Positions 60,594 to 64,000 of a stretch of DNA of 64,000 nt are shown in pieces. Within the stretch, counting starts at the first letter, position 1. The number at the start of each line of letters is the position of its first letter. Where the stretch lies: positions 124,001 to 188,000 of the forward strand of contig NZ_BMGR01000006.1 of the NCBI RefSeq assembly GCF_014640295.1, written 5' to 3'. Below the pieces are notes generated by a model. The model saw only the letters and a list, made by a program, of their open reading frames with translations. It did not search any database and was not told the origin of the DNA. The translations under genes were made by a program, and so were the position numbers. The stretch is from Paenibacillus abyssi. GTDB taxonomy: Bacteria > Bacillota > Bacilli > Paenibacillales > Paenibacillaceae.

Positions 60594-62397
60594 ATGGTTC
60601 ACCCCCCTGTGCAACAGCCTTTGAGTACAAAATTAATCGAGCAGTCGTTCCTTCATCATCAGCGCTTGTTAACGTGAATTCAGAACCCCGGTCAAAATAC
60701 AGCTCGATGCTTTCAAACACATGACGCAGCCCGATTCCGGTTTGTCCGGCTCCGATAGCTTCCCTTATCGATTTCTCGACTAACTGCTTCTCGGGAAGGA
60801 TACCGATCCCGTTGTCCTTTACAATAATGATGATCTTACCCTCTTGCCTTTGAACCTCGATATCGATCTCACCATCCGTTCCTTTGGGGACGATGCCATG
60901 AAAGATGGAATTCTCCACAATCGGTTGAATCATCATGCGAGGAATTAAAAATTGGGAAGCGTCGGGATCGAGCTTGATATTCAGATTGAATTTATTATTA
61001 TAACGAAGCTCTAAAATAGCCAAATACTTCTCGATAATGTCCAATTCCTCTTCAATCGTAACAAAATGGCCTTTCTTCCCCATATTCGCATCCAACAGGC
61101 GAATAAGTGCCGAGATGCCTTCGTTTGCTTTGTCTGTCTGATTATACTTGATAAGCCATCGCAGCGTGCTCAGCGTATTAAACAGAAAATGGGGATTGAT
61201 CCGGTGGGTAACGACGCGCAATTCGGCATCCTGCTTCTGCCTTTGCTCTAATGCAACCTGATTCATCAGCAGATCGATATCGGACATCATGCGGTTAAAC
61301 TGCCGGCTCATGAGGCCGAATTCATCCTTGGAGTGGACCTCTGTGCGGACGGACAGATCCCCTTGCTGGGCTAATTTCATCTGCCGTGTCAGCTGCTTGA
61401 TTGGCCTTGTCACCCGACTTGCGATCACGAACCCAATCAAGATGCCTCCCAGTGTAAATACAGCAAAGGAGAGAAGAATATTATGATGCAGCGCATCCAG
61501 CTTATCTGTAATCTCGTGGATCGGAACTGTCCCCACAATAAGCCAGCCATTGCTAAGGCGTTGTTTGACCCCATAGTGAGGGACCAGTCCCTCCGCATAT
61601 TCAAACTCGATGGCGTCATTTTCCGTAATATTGCGGAGCAGATCTCCGTTGCTTACAACGGTATTAATCCGCTCGGGATTCGGATCGACCATAATCCGGC
61701 CTTCTTCGTTCACAACGAAGAATCCCCCTGTCTCCCCCAGTACCATCTGCTGAAGATTTTGTATGATTTTCTTGCCGTTAATATTAACGTGGATATAACC
61801 GATGTTTTCCATCGTTTCAAAATCCTTCAATACCCGTCCGAGCGGCAGCACCAGCTCTGTATTATCGCCGCCGCCGCTGAGCTGATCGTTTTGGAGCGGC
61901 ATCCAGACCAGACTGCCGTTTTTGATCAACGCTTCCTTGACCCAGTCCTGCCTGTGGATTTCATAACGCGAAAGCTTCACCTTCGAGAACGTTCCGCTTC
62001 CCCAGCTATTATTCTTGCTTTTCAATACATAGACGATATTAACGAAAGAGCTCGAGTATACCATATTGTTCAAAGCGCTCTTGAGATATTCCTCATTCTC
62101 CCGCCATAACCGGTCATTCCGATTGTTGAGCGCACTGCTCGAGACGGCATGCTGAATCCGCATATCGCTGTAAATCTGGTCCGATACGTCACTGCCTGCA
62201 TTAAGAATGAAGGACAGCGAATCCGCCGCCTGCTTCGCAATTTGAATCGAAGATTCTCTTACATTATCTTTCACAGTCCGGTTGGCGACCATATAGAATG
62301 AAGCGCTTGTAAACAAGGCGGGAATAAGGATGACAACCACAAACGCAATGATCATCTTTGTCGCAAAACGGTTGAACAATTTAATGCTGCCGATCAT
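60568..62397 (-). CDS. Sensor histidine kinase (YesM type)
   Basis: 609 residues from ATG 62397 (AAGGAG eight bases upstream). Two TM helices flank a Cache-like sensor domain (about 45-280); HAMP at about 300-360, then HRINPHFLFNTLSTLRWLI (phosphoacceptor), N-box QPIVENSIFHGI, G-box TGIGLRHVFESIELY. Signals to the adjacent YesN-type regulator, likely through the solute-binding lipoprotein. First gene of the three-component unit. Confidence 0.93.
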   Translation of the reverse strand: MIGSIKLFNRFATKMIIAFVVVILIPALFTSASFYMVANRTVKDNVRESSIQIAKQAADSLSFILNAGSDVSDQIYSDMRIQHAVSSSALNNRNDRLWRENEEYLKSALNNMVYSSSFVNIVYVLKSKNNSWGSGTFSKVKLSRYEIHRQDWVKEALIKNGSLVWMPLQNDQLSGGGDNTELVLPLGRVLKDFETMENIGYIHVNINGKKIIQNLQQMVLGETGGFFVVNEEGRIMVDPNPERINTVVSNGDLLRNITENDAIEFEYAEGLVPHYGVKQRLSNGWLIVGTVPIHEITDKLDALHHNILLSFAVFTLGGILIGFVIASRVTRPIKQLTRQMKLAQQGDLSVRTEVHSKDEFGLMSRQFNRMMSDIDLLMNQVALEQRQKQDAELRVVTHRINPHFLFNTLSTLRWLIKYNQTDKANEGISALIRLLDANMGKKGHFVTIEEELDIIEKYLAILELRYNNKFNLNIKLDPDASQFLIPRMMIQPIVENSIFHGIVPKGTDGEIDIEVQRQEGKIIIIVKDNGIGILPEKQLVEKSIREAIGAGQTGIGLRHVFESIELYFDRGSEFTLTSADDEGTTARLILYSKAVAQGGEPYDTSRDRR

Positions 62398-62479
62398 AAC
62401 AAGCACTCCTTCCCGCCTTTGGATAACATGACAGAAAGACGCCAGAACCCGGCGCCTTGTTGTCTATCTAACTATACGA

Positions 62480-64000
62480 TTAATCCTGTGTGTATTCAAT
62501 GACAACCATATCCCAGTACTTCAGCTTCGGCAGGATCAGCTCTACTGCTCCGTCAGCTTGTTTGAATTCCAGTTCAATTGCGGAACCGTTATAAAAGTCC
62601 GGCGTTGCCATCCACACCTTCTCCACCTTTTTGCCAGTTTGCACCTGCAGCTGAATATTTTCCTTCAGGGTTGGCTCTGCCTGATTGGCGTCGGTATCGT
62701 TCCAGTTCATATGCACAGCATCACTGAAGTTAATCAGGTGAATCATATCCATGCCTTCTTTTTGCTTCGCAATGGTCCATACTTTGCCCTTGTCCGCTTG
62801 AGCGGACAATTCAACATCCGCCGAGGTGACCTCCAATTCGGTCTCCTGCACCTGATCGCGCAGCACATTCTGGTACGCAGTCAGAAAATCATAATATACG
62901 ATCATCTGCTGCTCCAGCTCAGCCGGAATGGACAGATTTTTATTCGGGAAATATTCTTTGGCCAGCATATTTTCCCCGAGCGCAATCTGCGAACCGCCGG
63001 ATGCGAAGATCACAGCCTTGGTCAGCAGAACGCCCGGCGCATTGAATTCGCCTGTCGATTCGGCATGATTGTAGTTGAGGTAACCTGCAATGACCGTGCT
63101 TAATTCGCCCTTGCTGAATTTAAGGTTCTGATCGATGATCCCTTTCAAATCTCTGTACGTCGGATGCCCATCCCATACTTCGGTATACAGGAACTTCACG
63201 GGCGCCGTGGTCGCGATGAAGGCTTGGGCGAATTGGCCGACCGCATTCATCACATAGTCCACATCGATGGCCTTTTTGGCCTCTTGAAGGAACGGTCCGT
63301 ATGTCTGCGCCAGGTTTACGCTCTTCCCTTCATAATTCCACAGCGATCCGCGGTCTCCCAGTTGATCGACATGCCAGCCGTCAAACGGCAAATGCTCGAA
63401 CACTTCCTTCTCGGAGGCGATCAAATAATCCCGCCACTTTGCATTCGATGGGTCATACATCATAATATCGCTCGCCCAGGAGTCCGGAAGAGGATGCCGA
63501 TCTTGATTCTGTCTGAGCGGATCTCTGAAAATCCCCCATTCCTTCTTCACGCCATCAACCTCTGCATCCTCAAAGGCGCCGAAGATCAGATTGTAATTCA
63601 TCGCTTTCATATTATGCTTGTGAAGAAGATCGATATAACCCTTCACCGTATCGAAAGACACTTCGCGGTTGGCAATTTCCGGCCATGATGCCGCAGGCTG
63701 TCCATTCTCCAGCTTCAACGGAATATGGTGCTTCCACTGCCAATCGTAGAATTGGACGCCATTAATACGGAACCGGTTCAACCGGTCGACCACAGCCTGC
63801 CGCTCGGATTCCTCCATCGCCATGAAGTCCGCTAAATACCCGTACCGGGGAAATTTCCCCCAATCCGAAGAGACATCAACCGCAATATTCGCATGATCCA
63901 ATACGTCTGAACCATCCTTGAAGAAAATCTCGGTCATGTAACCTTGGTAATCGTCTGCAGGCGGCGTCCAGGACCAGTTGACCTCTTCTGTGCCGTCCCG
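62480..64000 (-). CDS. GH66 dextranase / cycloisomaltooligosaccharide glucanotransferase-like enzyme, 5' end outside window
   Basis: The frame is open to the window end. GH66 features: DYQGYMTEIFF, AVDVSSDWGKFPRYGYLADF, NGVQFYDWQWKHH, MMYDPSNAKWRDYLIASEKEVF, nucleophile Asp in GWHVDQLGDRG and acid Glu in LYTEVWDG. The part after the acid Glu runs straight into GYLNYNHAESTGEF without the CBM35 insertion seen in some CITases, which leans toward a dextranase. The C-terminal beta-domain is complete. Signal peptide not visible. It acts on alpha-1,6-glucans, in line with the neighbouring oligo-1,6-glucosidase-type gene. Confidence 0.9.
   Translation of the reverse strand, partial: RDGTEEVNWSWTPPADDYQGYMTEIFFKDGSDVLDHANIAVDVSSDWGKFPRYGYLADFMAMEESERQAVVDRLNRFRINGVQFYDWQWKHHIPLKLENGQPAASWPEIANREVSFDTVKGYIDLLHKHNMKAMNYNLIFGAFEDAEVDGVKKEWGIFRDPLRQNQDRHPLPDSWASDIMMYDPSNAKWRDYLIASEKEVFEHLPFDGWHVDQLGDRGSLWNYEGKSVNLAQTYGPFLQEAKKAIDVDYVMNAVGQFAQAFIATTAPVKFLYTEVWDGHPTYRDLKGIIDQNLKFSKGELSTVIAGYLNYNHAESTGEFNAPGVLLTKAVIFASGGSQIALGENMLAKEYFPNKNLSIPAELEQQMIVYYDFLTAYQNVLRDQVQETELEVTSADVELSAQADKGKVWTIAKQKEGMDMIHLINFSDAVHMNWNDTDANQAEPTLKENIQLQVQTGKKVEKVWMATPDFYNGSAIELEFKQADGAVELILPKLKYWDMVVIEYTQD

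Noticed and set aside
62430-62465. Terminator between the GH66 gene and the kinase gene
   Set aside because: Only a six-bp stem with one G-U pair and a broken T-run (TTTCTGT); too weak to list.

Overview
The window reads as a chromosomal segment of a low-to-medium GC, Gram-positive, spore-forming-type Bacillota, most likely Paenibacillus or a close relative. The reasons are strong AGGAGG ribosome-binding sites on nearly every gene, YesM/YesN-type two-component systems beside sugar ABC operons, CcpA-type cre boxes, a TPP riboswitch of Bacillus form, a lipoprotein YidC2, a YtoI homologue and many polysaccharide-directed genes. No rRNA, tRNA, CRISPR array or prophage was seen.

Layout. 1-531: 3' end of an oligopeptide-type ABC ATPase. 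684-3928: TPP-riboswitch operon (SDR, thiM, thiD, thiE). 4122-4766: DUF1796 protein. 4828-11205: acetate module (acsA, DUF485 protein, actP) with a LytS/LytT-type two-component system. 11383-15206: speD, a PepSY remnant, a MifM-like leader ORF with yidC2, and a ytoI-like regulator. 15290-19103: glyoxylate-bypass operon (Cys-rich mini-protein, aceA, aceB, two related mini-proteins) behind a promoter with three palindromic operators. 19288-24979: secreted rhamnogalacturonan lyase and a poly-Asp, Ig-like secreted protein. 25091-25627: decayed IS1182-type element. 26298-38498: a LacI-controlled catabolic island of two convergent operons. 38722-42529: formate dehydrogenase operon. 43085-53445: alpha-glucan uptake and breakdown operon with its sensor pair. 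53492-55114: tandem glycosyltransferases. 55650-57686: second molybdopterin oxidoreductase. 57750-64000: solute-binding protein, response regulator and histidine kinase beside a GH66 glucanase gene cut by the window end.

How the genes work together. Acetate is imported (ActP), activated (AcsA) and assimilated by the glyoxylate shunt (AceA/AceB); formate can be oxidised by the FdhF-type enzyme. Plant and microbial polysaccharides are attacked outside the cell (PL11, GH66), and the products are imported by ABC systems. The maltodextrin-type importer at 46.8-49.9 kb has no ATPase gene, so it probably borrows a shared MsmX-type one.

The two most interesting systems are: (a) a leader ORF upstream of yidC2 with a predicted stall motif and a hairpin that hides the yidC2 Shine-Dalgarno sequence, matching the logic of B. 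subtilis MifM but with a diverged peptide; and (b) the 12-kb LacI island, which combines an RbsABC-type importer, two amidases, a cyclase-family hydrolase, two dehydrogenases, a PfkB kinase and a hexulose-phosphate synthase/isomerase pair in a combination I cannot assign to a named pathway. A single operator motif sits at all three of its transcription units. All functional calls rest on reading motifs by eye; no database search was run.
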